NCBI GenBank assembly: GCA_023055425.1
Contig: JALGPY010000005.1
Coordinates: forward strand, 4,613,501 to 4,677,500
Direction of reading: 5' to 3'
Source of the DNA: Linanthus parryae
Lineage: Eukaryota > Streptophyta > Magnoliopsida > Ericales > Polemoniaceae
Length of the DNA: 64,000 nucleotides
A program made the translations under genes and the position numbers. The number at the start of each line of letters is the position of its first letter. Position 1 is the stretch's first letter. The notes beneath the pieces were generated by a model that was not told the origin of the DNA, searched no databases, and saw only the letters and a list, made by a program, of their open reading frames with translations. This document shows, piece by piece, positions 37,521-49,339 of the stretch.

Positions 37521-38190
37521 CGTGAAGACTCATAGCCGTATAGACTTCCATGCGCGGAAACCAACATACGCGTCTCCGCCACGCACCAATTCAAATACGG
37601 GTAGATTCAGCCCCCGTGCGTGTCATTATGACCTAAAACCCCTAGAGTCGTGCCGTCTGACCTTTAGGGTTTTAGGCGTGACGTCAGCTTGTCCTGTGAT
37701 TGCGCGATTCGACGGTGACGGTTGCGATTCGACTATCGAAAGGACGCAACCCTTCATTGTTTTGGATAAATACCTTGTATCCCCCATTATTGCAAAGCAT
37801 CACTTCTTTCTCTTAGAGTGAATGGTACCCGGAGATCTTCGAGAGCAGATCCAGATAATCAATCACCAGTTCAGAACTGCAAATCGTATTCTTCAATTGT
37901 GCATATCCAAGCAGGCTTCAAGAAAACAAGGTTGGCCTCGTTTACTTTTGATTTAAGATACCAGTGTTTGCCTTGAACTGCGTTGAATCTGTAAACCCAT
38001 GAAATTTGTGAAGAGGCTTTGATCTTTGAACCCGCTTCGTTTCAATCTTTCAACAATATTGGATCTTGCAACTCCCCAATTTCTGAAATCGATACCGGAA
38101 CTGTTCGTCTTCCTTTGCATAGATCTTGAATTCCAAAATTCAAACTGAAGTGTGGTATTTCTCCCCCCTTTTTCTTGCTCTTCCACAGGA
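37521..38190 (+). promoter_or_regulatory. Putative promoter and 5' leader of the antisense PMD gene
   Basis: Between the polypurine tract and the ATG at 38191. A TATA-like GATAAATACC lies near 37764, and a likely 5' leader intron runs from AACAAG/GTTGGC (about 37932) to TTCCACAG at 38188, two bases before the start codon. The deleted relative at 31791 also has an AG acceptor-like site just before its antisense ATG. Confidence 0.45.
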
Positions 38191-38526
38191 ATGGCCAAGA
38201 CAAGAGTAACCAGACCCGTCAAGGAAGATGAAGAGATACCCGACCTTCCGCAGGCCTTGTGGCGAAAAGCCCCCTTTTTAGGCGGCAAAGATTTCTACCA
38301 TGCGAGGGTAAAGGCGAAGAGGATACCTGATCCTGTTCCAATTGAGCGATTGCTGACGCTGACTCGCCCAGTTAACTCAGCCTTGCTCGAGTTGGTTGGT
38401 TCCGAGGATGTAGTTCGATTGGGGATCGAGAACGGGCACTTCCCATATACTGCGATTTCTACTCAGGCGTTCGTCCAGAAATTGGACTATATGGATGAGT
38501 GGATTGACCACGTGTTGGATCATCAC

Positions 38527-41074
38527 TGAAATACCCCGTTTTATGGATACAAGTATTTTATGATATTACTATAACTTTTGGGTGTTAATATAATACTATT
38601 ATAAGTATTGGGTGTTAATATGCTACTATTATATTTTAAGATATTATTTGGTGTCAATATGACATTAATATAAGTTTGGTACTAGTTATAATGATTTAAA
38701 AGTTAATTATTAATGTTATAAACTACCTAGGTGTTTTTATGTATTTTCTTATAACTATTATAGAGTCTTTATTTAAACTTGGGGGTGGTAGTTGTACTAA
38801 ACCTAAAACTAGTGGGGTGAAAGTGTCTTTTCGACAAAAGTATCATCTTCTTCTTCAACCTCCTGTACACAGGAGACTCCACCGGCGATTTCGCCGCCCC
38901 AACTCCACCAACCGACCAATTCGCCACCAAACTTCGTAATTTCTGTCCCAATTCAATTCCTATTCGACAAAGATCGATTCTTTGGCATCAAGAAACCAAT
39001 CTCACCCAATTTCATGACCCAATTCGAAATCGATTCAAACCCGGAAACTCTTACCTTTCGCCGGATTTCTCTCCATTCTCTACCTATAAATACCCTCTGA
39101 GGTTTCCCATCACCTCACACCACCAGTACCATCTCTCCCTCGCTCTCCCTCATGAGTCTCTCTCTTTCTCTCTCTCGTTTGGCCCGGCGCCGCAGACCCG
39201 ACCGGAGCGGGCGCCGACCGAAGCCGAAGCCAGCCCCGGCGAATCCCGTCGCCGTCGTCGCCATCCTCCCCGTTGCCACCGCCGTGCGCCGGCGTTGTCC
39301 CTTCTTCCCGTCGTCACCATCGTCGTCTCCTCTGCTGCGTTCGGGTAAAACCCGTATGTCCCTCTCTTCTTTTATCTTTTTGTTTTATTCTTTTTGTTTA
39401 ATTTTTATTAGTATCATATTAAGTTAACTGTTAGTTGGAAGAAGAGAACATAAGTGCTGTTGGCCCAGTGGTTAAATGTTAACACTTAAAGCTTTGGTGA
39501 AGTTTGAGAAGGTGGTCATGGGTTCAAACCCCATAAGGGACAATTCTTTTTGCACAAGCTTAAAATGATCTTTTTGGTACTCATCTTTATTCAAAACTAA
39601 AAATATAATATGAGGGTGATGAAATATATATTTCTAATTTATTTTTATAAGTTTATAACAAATTAGAATAAGCTATTTTCCTCAAATAAATTTGTTATTT
39701 CTTTTAAATAGAGTTAGTTAGTTTATAGCTTATATTCTCTACTAATGCTTGTTTGGTTGGGAGAAACTACTATTTGAATTAAAAGTGTTTTTGAGGTAAA
39801 ATAATATGCTTCTCTACTCTAAATAATAAAAATGATATTTTTATGCAATCTTATAAGTTATGTTTATATAATTATAGCTTATTGTGCTTTTACAAATAAT
39901 AAACGTTAATTCTATACAGTGTATTTTTCTATAAAAGAGGTTGTTCGCCTTAGTAAAGGTTGGGGAGAGTTAGTAAGGGATTTATTTCATTTACCTATAG
40001 GACTTCGTGTGCAATTTGTTGATTAGGATACTATTAAATTTGTAGGCGACAATTTCATTGAGGAAGGACACGTCGAGTATTACTAGGAAGTGATTTGCTT
40101 TGCTTGAGATTAAAGGTAAGTAAATATGCCAAGCCTAGTTGTGCTTATCTCTTTCGTGTCAAAACGAATTCTTGTATTTCTTTACGTCTCAAAATGTGTT
40201 TATGTGACGTGACATTCAATATGTGATTTCTACTTGATAAATATTTTTCTTGGAAATATCACCATGTTAATAATAATGCATTAATACGTAAAGTGGAATA
40301 GTTGTGCGGGGACATTTATTATTATTGTGGTATGGTTACCATTGGCATTGGACGGTTTGATCTCGGCCTTCCGTTTCAATTTATTTTTATTTAATCCGGT
40401 TGCAAGTCCCCGGATAGCTCCCTGTACTCACTCCTCTGGACGCTAGATTCTTTGGGGGGTGTCGACACTTAAGGTCTTGGATGCTTGCGAGATGGTTTGG
40501 TTTCCCCCGTCACAACGAATTAATAATGGATTTTTGGTTTTTGTTAACGGAAAGAAGTTAACGATGGATTTTGGATTTTCCTAATGATTATGGAAATTGG
40601 TTGGAAATATTATGGAATTGGGAACTCTTATGTTTTAATACAAGAGTCAACTTTATTACCGCCGTGTTTGCGAAAAACTCTTACTTACAAATGAGTCATT
40701 GTTTTATAACTACCTCATCATCGTTTTACATGTTTGGATGTTTATTTACCAGTATTTCATGCTGATTTTGTACTGTGGTGTTTCTTTTTCATTCCGCACC
40801 ACAGGTTTAGAAGATGGTTATCTGGCGTAGAAGGGGACGCGCATCACATGGAATAATAGAAGTAGTATTTCATTTGAACTTGAATTCCTTATTAGTTTAA
40901 ACACTTTAGTGTGTTATGCCGGTTTGTGGCTACGATGTTGGATTTTTAATAATGCAATATTGTGGATGTTTTGTGCTTGCGAACCATGTTATAAAATCTC
41001 CTTGTATCCGGGCTCCTCTCGGGTACGGAGTGACATCCCCGGGTCTCCGGCTTGGGCCATTTGGGGGTGTTACA
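38527..41074 (+). repeat. 5' LTR of the LARD-type element
   Basis: Starts TGAAATACCCCG, ends GGGGGTGTTACA. A TATA box (CCTATAAATACC) is near 39081-39090, followed by a C/T-rich leader and a GC-rich small ORF (39152-39427) that is present in both LTRs but has no recognised domain. The TATA position leaves a very long R-U5 of about 2 kb. Confidence 0.92.
39454..39541 (+). ncRNA. tRNA-derived (SINE-like) sequence inside the 5' LTR
   Basis: An A-box-like TGGCCCAGTGGT (39461-39472) and a B-box-like GGTTCAAACCC (39521-39531) lie 60 bases apart. The B box sits in a perfect T-arm stem (ATGGG/CCCAT). The would-be acceptor stem pairs only partly, so it is not a functional tRNA gene; it looks like a tRNA-derived SINE head or tRNA relic captured by the LTR. 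Confidence 0.5.
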
Positions 41075-44000
41075 GTTGGTATCAGAGCCTGGCTATCCAA
41101 AAAGAAAATTAAAACCTGGGAAATTTAAAATTAACATAGGAAAAGAATTTAAAATTTGACAAGCCGTTGGGACTTTGGGTAGTTTTGGATAGGACTATTA
41201 TGTGTTTAGGTCTTTAGAAAATAGGCTTAGTATGTGAGTATCCCCACCCACCCTCTCCTAGCTAAGAGCTTTAGCCCATCCAATTTAACTGAGCGTTTGG
41301 ATTTGAGGCTTTTCATTGGAATTAGGTTAGGTGTTTATTGTTTGGGTGATCAAAAGTTGAAATAGTTTTCGAAACTCTCGTGTGATCAAAATTTGAAGTT
41401 TTGGGAGTATGTACTTATTTCATAAGGGCAAACATTTTTGGTTTATTATACAAATTGTGGAGTAAGAGAGTATATGGAGTCGTTTTCTTTTTAGAGATGG
41501 CTAGAACTAAGAGAACCGCAAGGGAGCGTGTTATGCCAGTATTGTGAGGATAAGTTTAATGCGTTGGAGTTTACTCCATATCAAAATCCCGCTTTCCATG
41601 CTTATTGTATGGTAAAGGCTCTATCTATGGGGCCCATATTTTAGGGAGATTATCGCCAAGTATAGCAATATTATGACTAGATTCAATAGGTTGAACTATG
41701 AAGACTACTTCTATCAAATGAGTGGATGGTGAATGCCAACTTTATGTGCAAGTTGTTGATGAAGGCTCATGGTCAATGACAAATGATCGTAATAGATTCT
41801 AGCGAAGATGAGGATATGGTGGAAGGTCCTAGTTAGGATGATGAGTTCGAGGATTACCCTAGTGAAGACATGGAGTAGGAAGCAAGTGTGAATAACTATG
41901 GGAAGTATACATATTTGGCTTCTTTGGTTTCTTAGACTTCTAATGCTTTTGGAGTTTTCTTTGGAATAAAACCATGAAGCCAAACAATACTTTAAGGTTT
42001 CTTAGAATGTTTTTGCATAAGCCACTTTTGGGGTAGAGATAATCATTGGTGAGTTGCATAGATTAAATATTGCTTTCATGAGGAGGGATAGTACTTATGT
42101 TTTGAGGATTCATTTTGGAATATAATAAGTCTTTGTATTATTGATTAGGAGTATGAGTTGGAGATTAAGGGTGGCTAGTTTTCGATTAGTGCATAGAAAG
42201 CGTTCATAAAGTTAGAACGCGAGAATGTTGAATTTGTGGCGTTTGAATTTGTGGCACAATTGGTATTTGGTGTAGCAGACATGTTTAAATGGTTTATTAT
42301 TTTTCTCGGAATTTTTTTTCCAAGTAGTAGACATGTTCAGGAACATGCCATAAGATTTTCAATCCCAAATAAATTCTGGAGACTTAGATACGAATTTCCA
42401 AGGTTTGTTGTTCAATAGCAGAATTTCATAATGGCCATCTGTAGTATTTTTGAGTTTATATCTTTACAGATCTTGGATGGATCTCAAAATCTTTATGGTG
42501 ATGAATAGACACATATGGCTATATCTAGGTGAAATCCTAGCCCACTTTGAGAAAGTAAAAGTCAGTTTAAGACTTGGTGAAGTTGAAGTTTCTGTTCTGG
42601 AGGCTTATAACAGCAGCTATGCTATTCTCTGTGTAACTTGGATTCTATAAATTATTTTGAGTTGATTTTTCTTGATTATAAAATTAGGCCTAGAGAGGTT
42701 GTTTCACACCAAATTTCATAAATTTTCTTACCCGTTTGATCACTTTTATAATTTTCTAAGAAGCATGAAAAATAAGATGTGATCAGCCTATGTGCAAACA
42801 CATGTGTAACTGTTTATTTGATGATCAATGTGTGACATTACATGCCTAAATGCTATTTACATGTCATGTATTTTATCTTTACATGTACCTTAGGGTATTG
42901 TATGAATGATACAATAGGTTATAATATAGGTATTTTACCAATAGACCACATCCATATAATACTAGAAATAGCTTTTACACAAAGAGGGTTAAAATTTCTT
43001 ACCTTTCCGAACCCGACGAATGAGTATTCAAAATAATTTTGGTAGTTAAGAAAATATCATTCAAGCAAAGTTTGTATGAGCGGGAAGAGGATAATTGAGC
43101 TCGTACCGAGGAATTTTGAAGTACCTATGCATTGGGTTGATTACGAGTTTCACAATAATGTTAGAGAAAGGAAAAGCAAGGTATACTTATAGTATGTTCA
43201 AGACAAAGGTGTTTGAGATATGTTTGGGGACGTGATTTCAAATTTGCGGTTGTAGATACCTCTCAATTAGTTTGTCGAAGTTTAGACTTTTTGGGTGTTT
43301 ATACGGATCCATATTGCGGTTGAGTTGACTACTTTGGAGATTTCGGTATATTAAATTGTTATAGAGAATGTTTGAGAGTTTTAATGTGTTGGGAAATGCT
43401 AAAATGATGACTTTATACTTGGATCCCTATTGATCGCTAATGTACATGAGGAGTTTAATTTTCTTTCATTGATGACAGTTTCTCACAACCATCTCATTAG
43501 AGTCTTGTTTTCCGGGGTATAATTTTGAGCGTTTTTATCATTTATGATTGACTTAGAGTTGGGCTTCAGGGTTTCATCTTGAACAAGTTTTGGGATCTTG
43601 ATACGTTGCTTAAAAGTCTGATCTCCAGCATTGTGCTGTCTCTTATAAATGTCGCTGACTTTTGGAAATTCTTGGGTAAATTGTTAGATAGAAGTTGCTA
43701 AGTGTATAATTGTTTGGAAGTCGACCTTAGAATACCCCTATGGTAGCATAATGTTTATGTTTGATGTCTAATAGGAGTATCCTTTAACCTTGGTCGATAT
43801 GGCCGTCAACCTAGTGAATTCAACAACGAAGAAATTTTCAGGTAAGCCACCCGACAATAACACCTTTCTTGGAGGGTATGTCAAGTTGGGAATTTATCGG
43901 GGAAGTCTTGGATAGGTGTGAGCATCGAGTTTTCACTTTTTTTAGAAGATGGGTATACAGCAATGTCCTGGTTCAGCGACATTGCATTGTGGAGTCGATA

Positions 44001-46793
44001 ATTGATGAGAATTCTTGGATTTCGAGCAAGAGACAGTGTAGTGATTTGATGAGGGAAGATGGTACCTTCCCAAGTAAAAATATTTACATCAAGGCCAATG
44101 GATGATAGATTCGCACTTCATAAAGTGTGTATTGTTGTTAGCTTTCAAGAATTGGGAGGAACCTATGGAGGACCCATGAGAAATGATAGACTAAAGAGTT
44201 AGTGTGGACTATAGAGGTTTCTCACCCACCCTCGCCTAGAAAGGGTTTTGAGAATCATGTCTTTCTATTTCTCCAAATATTCAAATTTATTTTAGAGCCT
44301 ATTTTAAGGTGGTTAGGGAAATGTAACCTTATTGAAATAGTCTATCAAAGAATGTTGGAGTTTCTCCTTTTGGTTAGAGTATTGTTACCTAGTCTTGATG
44401 GATCACATCGCTCTAATAGTGCTTGTGTCTCTTCTTATCTTGTCTTGCCTATATTTAGTGGAGCTTATATTTAACTTGTTCCTCTCCATCATTGTCTATA
44501 TATGACCGTAATGAATAAGGAAAATGGGGAATCACTCATGTAAATTAGAGTTGAGGGTGAAAGGCTAAGATTTGTTTGTTATCTTTTAGACCATTGGAGT
44601 TACCAAGTGCGGTATCTTGGGTCACTAGAATGTTATCGTTTACATTGGGTATTTATGTTTGGAGCCTTGTTACTTAGCTATTATTCGAGAGAAACGTTTC
44701 TTTGATCATGGGTTGCCCTTGGGTGTCATCATTCTGGTATAAGCGTAATATAGTTCATCCATTTGTTTATTTTCAATCTGACTGAGAGTTCCGATGTTCA
44801 GCCTTGAATAATCTGAAGACCTTGTTTCTTGGGACAAATAGTTTATGATGTTGTAACGGTTATCATTGGAGTTATTGATTAAAATTTTGGAAGCTTTCTA
44901 ATACCTTGGTGCTAGCAATGAGATTAATTTTTAGTGAGGTTTAACTTATTTTAGTATGGTCTCACGTTGGAATAGTTGGCTTATAACGTTGTTTGGCGTA
45001 TATGATTGGAGCATTGTCATTGAACTACTATTTGGGATAATGGAATGGTTATTAACCTCTAAAAGATTGTCGATTTTTATGCTTATATTGAATTCCTTGG
45101 AGTTACATAAATTAATGGTGTACCGGGATAAATGAGTCCGCCTCGTTGTTGTAATCTTCTCGTGCGATGTACTTGGAACTTTGTTAATAGAAATATGTTT
45201 TTAAGGATTTAACACCAAAGGTGAATTCGGATACTAGCTTGCGAGTCTCGTTATTGTTGAATCTATTTGAATATGAATAAGTTGCTTGGAGTATGTGCCT
45301 CAGTATCGTATTATTTTGGGTACACATGGTTTATTTCCTTAGCTCGAGGCGAATTTTCAGATGACAGTAGGAAAACAATGATAAAGGGAACCACCGGGTA
45401 ACATCATATATCACAGGCTATGGTTAAGTGTCTAAGGATAGGATGAACCATGTCGCTTTGGAGTCTTGTGCACTATCTCTTCGATTCTCTATTTTGTTAG
45501 ATAAGACGTTTTGTACCGTTCGGATATAGTTTTGACCTTGGGAATCAGTTTTGGAGTTCACTTAAATATTGTTAAGGGAACGTGATATTTCCTTGTTTAT
45601 GAATCGTCTTTAGAGCCATACAAATTCGTTTAGATGCGTTTTCATTGTTTAGGGAATCTAATCTAGAATCTTTGATTTGGTTTATGCTTAGGTTCACTAA
45701 GAGTACGAATTTCAAACTTGGGAGATGCTATGAACTTACTCTCTGTGAAGATCCGCTTATGAGACAATAGCAATAGTTACTTGGGTTAATGACTGAAGCA
45801 ATAAGGGTATTTTCTTCGGCACTAATTAAGTTGTGGGCGTGATCTCACTAGCCATGTTATAATCTAAATCTTGATGTAATTGAGGCACTTTGTCATAGGC
45901 TGTGTATTATTGGAGCCTTGTCACACGAATCATTGTTCGATTCATGGGATGGATGTCCACGGAGGAGCTAATCTAAAAGTTGTATGTTTTTATTGGGCTA
46001 CTAGAGGGAATAAATTTATGTAATAATCTTGACTCTGTCTCAGATTTTGTGATTGTTATTTTGAATTACGAGGTTACTCCTATATGGAGAACACTAATAC
46101 CTTTGTCAGACCTACTATGGGAAAGTAAGCCCAAGAGCAATATTGTCCTTGGAAGAGTGGTTATAAATGGCCAATGATGATCAAATTTGAGTTGCATTGT
46201 ATGATATATGTGTAATCATTGCATCTTTGTAGTATTGCATGATAAGATAGAAAATGATCAATAGGCGATAGTTGTGATCCCTACCCCATAGCCTTACCAC
46301 CTGATCAGATGATCACGTACGACAATGTCTTGAAGAGAAAGGTGAAAACTTGGGGGAATACCTTGTCCCATGTATAGCAACTTAGGAAGTGTGTTATATA
46401 CCATTTCATGTATTGGATCTCGAACTGGAAGTTTTGACCATGTTAAGATTCTAGATTTCATGACAAATGGCACGTGTACCAAGAGTGTTTGTATTTTAAA
46501 GGTCCTATGGACAAATTACCTCACAAGGGAAGCAACATGTGAATCAGGGGATGGTATGACGAAGAAGTATCCTCACCTTTTAGACGAGATAGTTTGAGTT
46601 CCGAGGACGTCACTCCTTTAAGGGGGGAAGGATGTAATCCTTCGGTTTTGAAATTTGGTTTTGAAGAACGTAATTTTTGAAGCCATATGTTTGCGCTTAG
46701 TTATTATACCCTAAAGTGGAGACCCCTACCTTAGTGGTTGTTGAGAGGTTGGTTTAAGCTTCGAGTACGAAGCTCTCTTTAAGGAGGGAAGGT
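41075..46793 (+). other. Interior of the LARD-type element
   Basis: Starts with the primer site TTGGTATCAGAGCC (41076-41089), matching the 3' end of initiator Met tRNA. Near 41496 a short open stretch (MARTKRTARERV) followed by stop-interrupted DKFNALEFTPY may be a remnant of gag or of an unrelated gene. The remainder is AT-rich with short ORFs only. The polypurine tract AAGGAGGGAAGG lies at 46781-46792. Confidence 0.75.
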
Positions 46794-49339
46794 TGAAATA
46801 CCCCGTTTTATGGATACAAGTATTTTATGATATTACTATAACTTTTGGGTGTTAATATAATACTATTATAAGTATTGGGTGTTAATATGCTACTATTATA
46901 TTTTAAGATATTATTTGGTGTCAATATGACATTAATATAAGTTTGGTACTAGTTATAATGATTTAAAAGTTAATTATTAATGTTATAAACTACCTAGGTG
47001 TTTTTATGTATTTTCTTATAACTATTATAGTGTCTTTATTTAAACTTGGGGGTGGTAGTTGTACTAAACCTAAAACTAGTGGGGTGAAAGTGTCTTTTCG
47101 ACAAAAGTATCATCTTCTTCTTCAACCTCCTGTACACAGGAGACTCCACCGGCGATTTCGCCGCCCCAACTCCACCAACCGACCAATTCGCCACCAAACT
47201 TCGTAATTTCTGTCCCAATTCAATTCCTATTCGACAAAGATCGATTCTTTGGCATCAAGAAACCAATCTCACCCAATTTCATGACCCAATTCGAAATCGA
47301 TTCAAACCTGGAAACTCTTACCTTTCGCCGGATTTCTCTCCATTCTCTACCTATAAATACCCTCTGAGGTTTCCCATCACCTCACACCACCAGTACCATC
47401 TCTCCCTCGCTCTCCCTCATGAGTCTCTCTCTCTCTCTCTCTCGTTTGGCCCGGCGCCGCAGACCCGACCGGAGCGGGCGCCGACCGAAGCCGAAGCCAG
47501 CCCCGGCGAATCCCGTCGCCGTCGTCGCCATCCTCCCCGTTGCCACCGCCGTGCGCCGGCGTTGTCCCTTCTTCCCGTCGTCACCATCGTCGTCTCCTCT
47601 GCTGCGTTCGGGTAAAACCCGTATGTCCCTCTCTTCTTTTATCTTTTTGTTTTATTCTTTTTGTTTAATTTTTATTAGTATCATATTAAGTTAACTGTTA
47701 GTTGGAAGAAGAGAACATAAGTGCTGTTGGCCCAGTGGTTAAATGTTAACACTTAAAGCTTTGGTGAAGTTTGAGAAGAAGGTCATGGGTTCAAACCCCA
47801 TAAGGGACAATTCTTTTTGCACAAGCTTAAAATGATCTTTTTGGTACTCATCTTTATTCAAAACTAAAAATATAATATGAGGGTGATGAAATATATATTT
47901 CTAATTTATTTTTATAAGTTTATAACAAATTAGAATAAGCTATTTTCCTCAAATAAATTTGTTATTTCTTTTAAATAGAGTTAGTTAGTTTATAACTTAT
48001 ATTCTCTACTAATGCTTGTTTGGTTGGGAGAAACTACTATTTGAATTAAAAGTGTTTTTGAGGTAAAATAATATGCTTCTCTACTCTAAATAATAAAAAT
48101 GATATTTTTATGCAATCTTATAAGTTATGTTTATATAATTATAGCTTATTGTGCTTTTACAAATAATAAACGTTAATTCTATACAGTGTATTTTTCTATA
48201 AAAGAGGTTGTTCGCCTTAGTAAAGGTTGGGGAGAGTTAGTAAGGGATTTATTTCATTTACCTATAGGACTTCGTGTGCAATTTGTTGATTAGGATACTA
48301 TTAAATTTGTAGGCGACAATTTCATTGAGGAAGGACACGTCGAGTATTACTAGGAAGTGATTTGCTTTGCTTGAGATTAAAGGTAAGTAAATATGCCAAG
48401 CCTAGTTGTGCTTATCTCTTTCGTGTCAAAACGAATTCTTGTATTTCTTTATGTCTCAAAATGTGTTTATGTGACGTGACATTCAATATGTGATTTCTAC
48501 TTGATAAATATTTTTCTTGGAAATATCACCATGTTAATAATAATGCATTAATACGTAAAGTGGAATAGTTGTGCGGGGACATTTATTATTATTGTGGTAT
48601 GGTTATCATTGGCATTGGACGGTTTGATCTCGGTCTTCCGTTTCAATTTATTTTTATTTAATCCGGTTGCAAGTCCCCGGATAGCTCCCTGTACTCACTC
48701 CTCTGGACGCTAGATTCTTTGGGGGGTGTCGACACTTAAGGTCTTGGATGCTTGCGAGATGGTTTGGTTCCCCGTCACAACGAATTAATAATGGATTTTT
48801 GGTTTTTGTTAACGGAAAGAAGTTAACGATGGATTTTGGATTTTCCTAATGATTATGGAAATTGGTTGGAAATATTATGGAATTGGGAACTCTTATGTTT
48901 TAATACAAGAGTCAACTTTATTACCGCCGTGTTTGCGAAAAACTCTTACTTACAAATGAGTCATTGTTTTATAACTACCTCATCATCGTTTTACATGTTT
49001 GGATGTTTATTTACCAGTATTTCATGCTGATTTTGTACTGCGGTGTTTCTTTTTCATTCCGCACCACAGGTTTAGAAGATGGTTATCTGGCGTAGAAGGG
49101 GACGCGCATCACATGGAATAATAGAAGTAGTATTTCATTTGAACTTGAATTCCTTATTAGTTTAAACACTTTAGTGTGTTATGCCGGTTTGTGGCTACGA
49201 TGTTGGATTTTTAATAATGCAATATTGTGGATGTTTTGTGCTTGCGAACCATGTTATAAAATCTCCTTGTATCCGGGCTCCTCTCGGGTACGGAGTGAAA
49301 TCCCCGGGTCTCCGGCTTGGGCCATTTGGGGGTGTTACA
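46794..49339 (+). repeat. 3' LTR of the LARD-type element
   Basis: Almost identical to 38527-41074. It contains the second copy of the tRNA-derived sequence. The long open frame that seems to begin at 49174 in this LTR is accidental; real coding starts at 49345, after the target duplication. Confidence 0.92.
47721..47808 (+). ncRNA. tRNA-derived (SINE-like) sequence inside the 3' LTR
   Basis: Second copy of 39454-39541, with A box at 47728-47739 and B box at 47788-47798. It differs from the first copy by a GGTGG to GAAGG change. Confidence 0.5.

Larger units (their letters stand above)
38527..49339 (+). mobile_element. Young LARD-type LTR retrotransposon, 10.8 kb, no recognisable pol
   Basis: Target duplication ATCAC (38522-38526 and 49340-49344), LTRs of 2548 and 2546 bp that differ by roughly a dozen positions counted by eye, a perfect Met-tRNA-type primer site after the 5' LTR, and a polypurine tract before the 3' LTR. 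The 5.7-kb interior lacks RT, integrase and protease motifs in all frames I read. Intact signals with no coding and young LTRs fit a non-autonomous element mobilised in trans. Confidence 0.88.

Noticed and set aside
39152..39427. 91-aa ORF repeated in both LTRs (39152 and 47419)
   Set aside because: It is conserved only because the LTRs are young duplicates; composition follows a GC-rich leader and there is no domain.
39454..39541. Functional tRNA gene
   Set aside because: The A and B boxes match, but the acceptor stem pairs poorly and no clear anticodon arm can be drawn.
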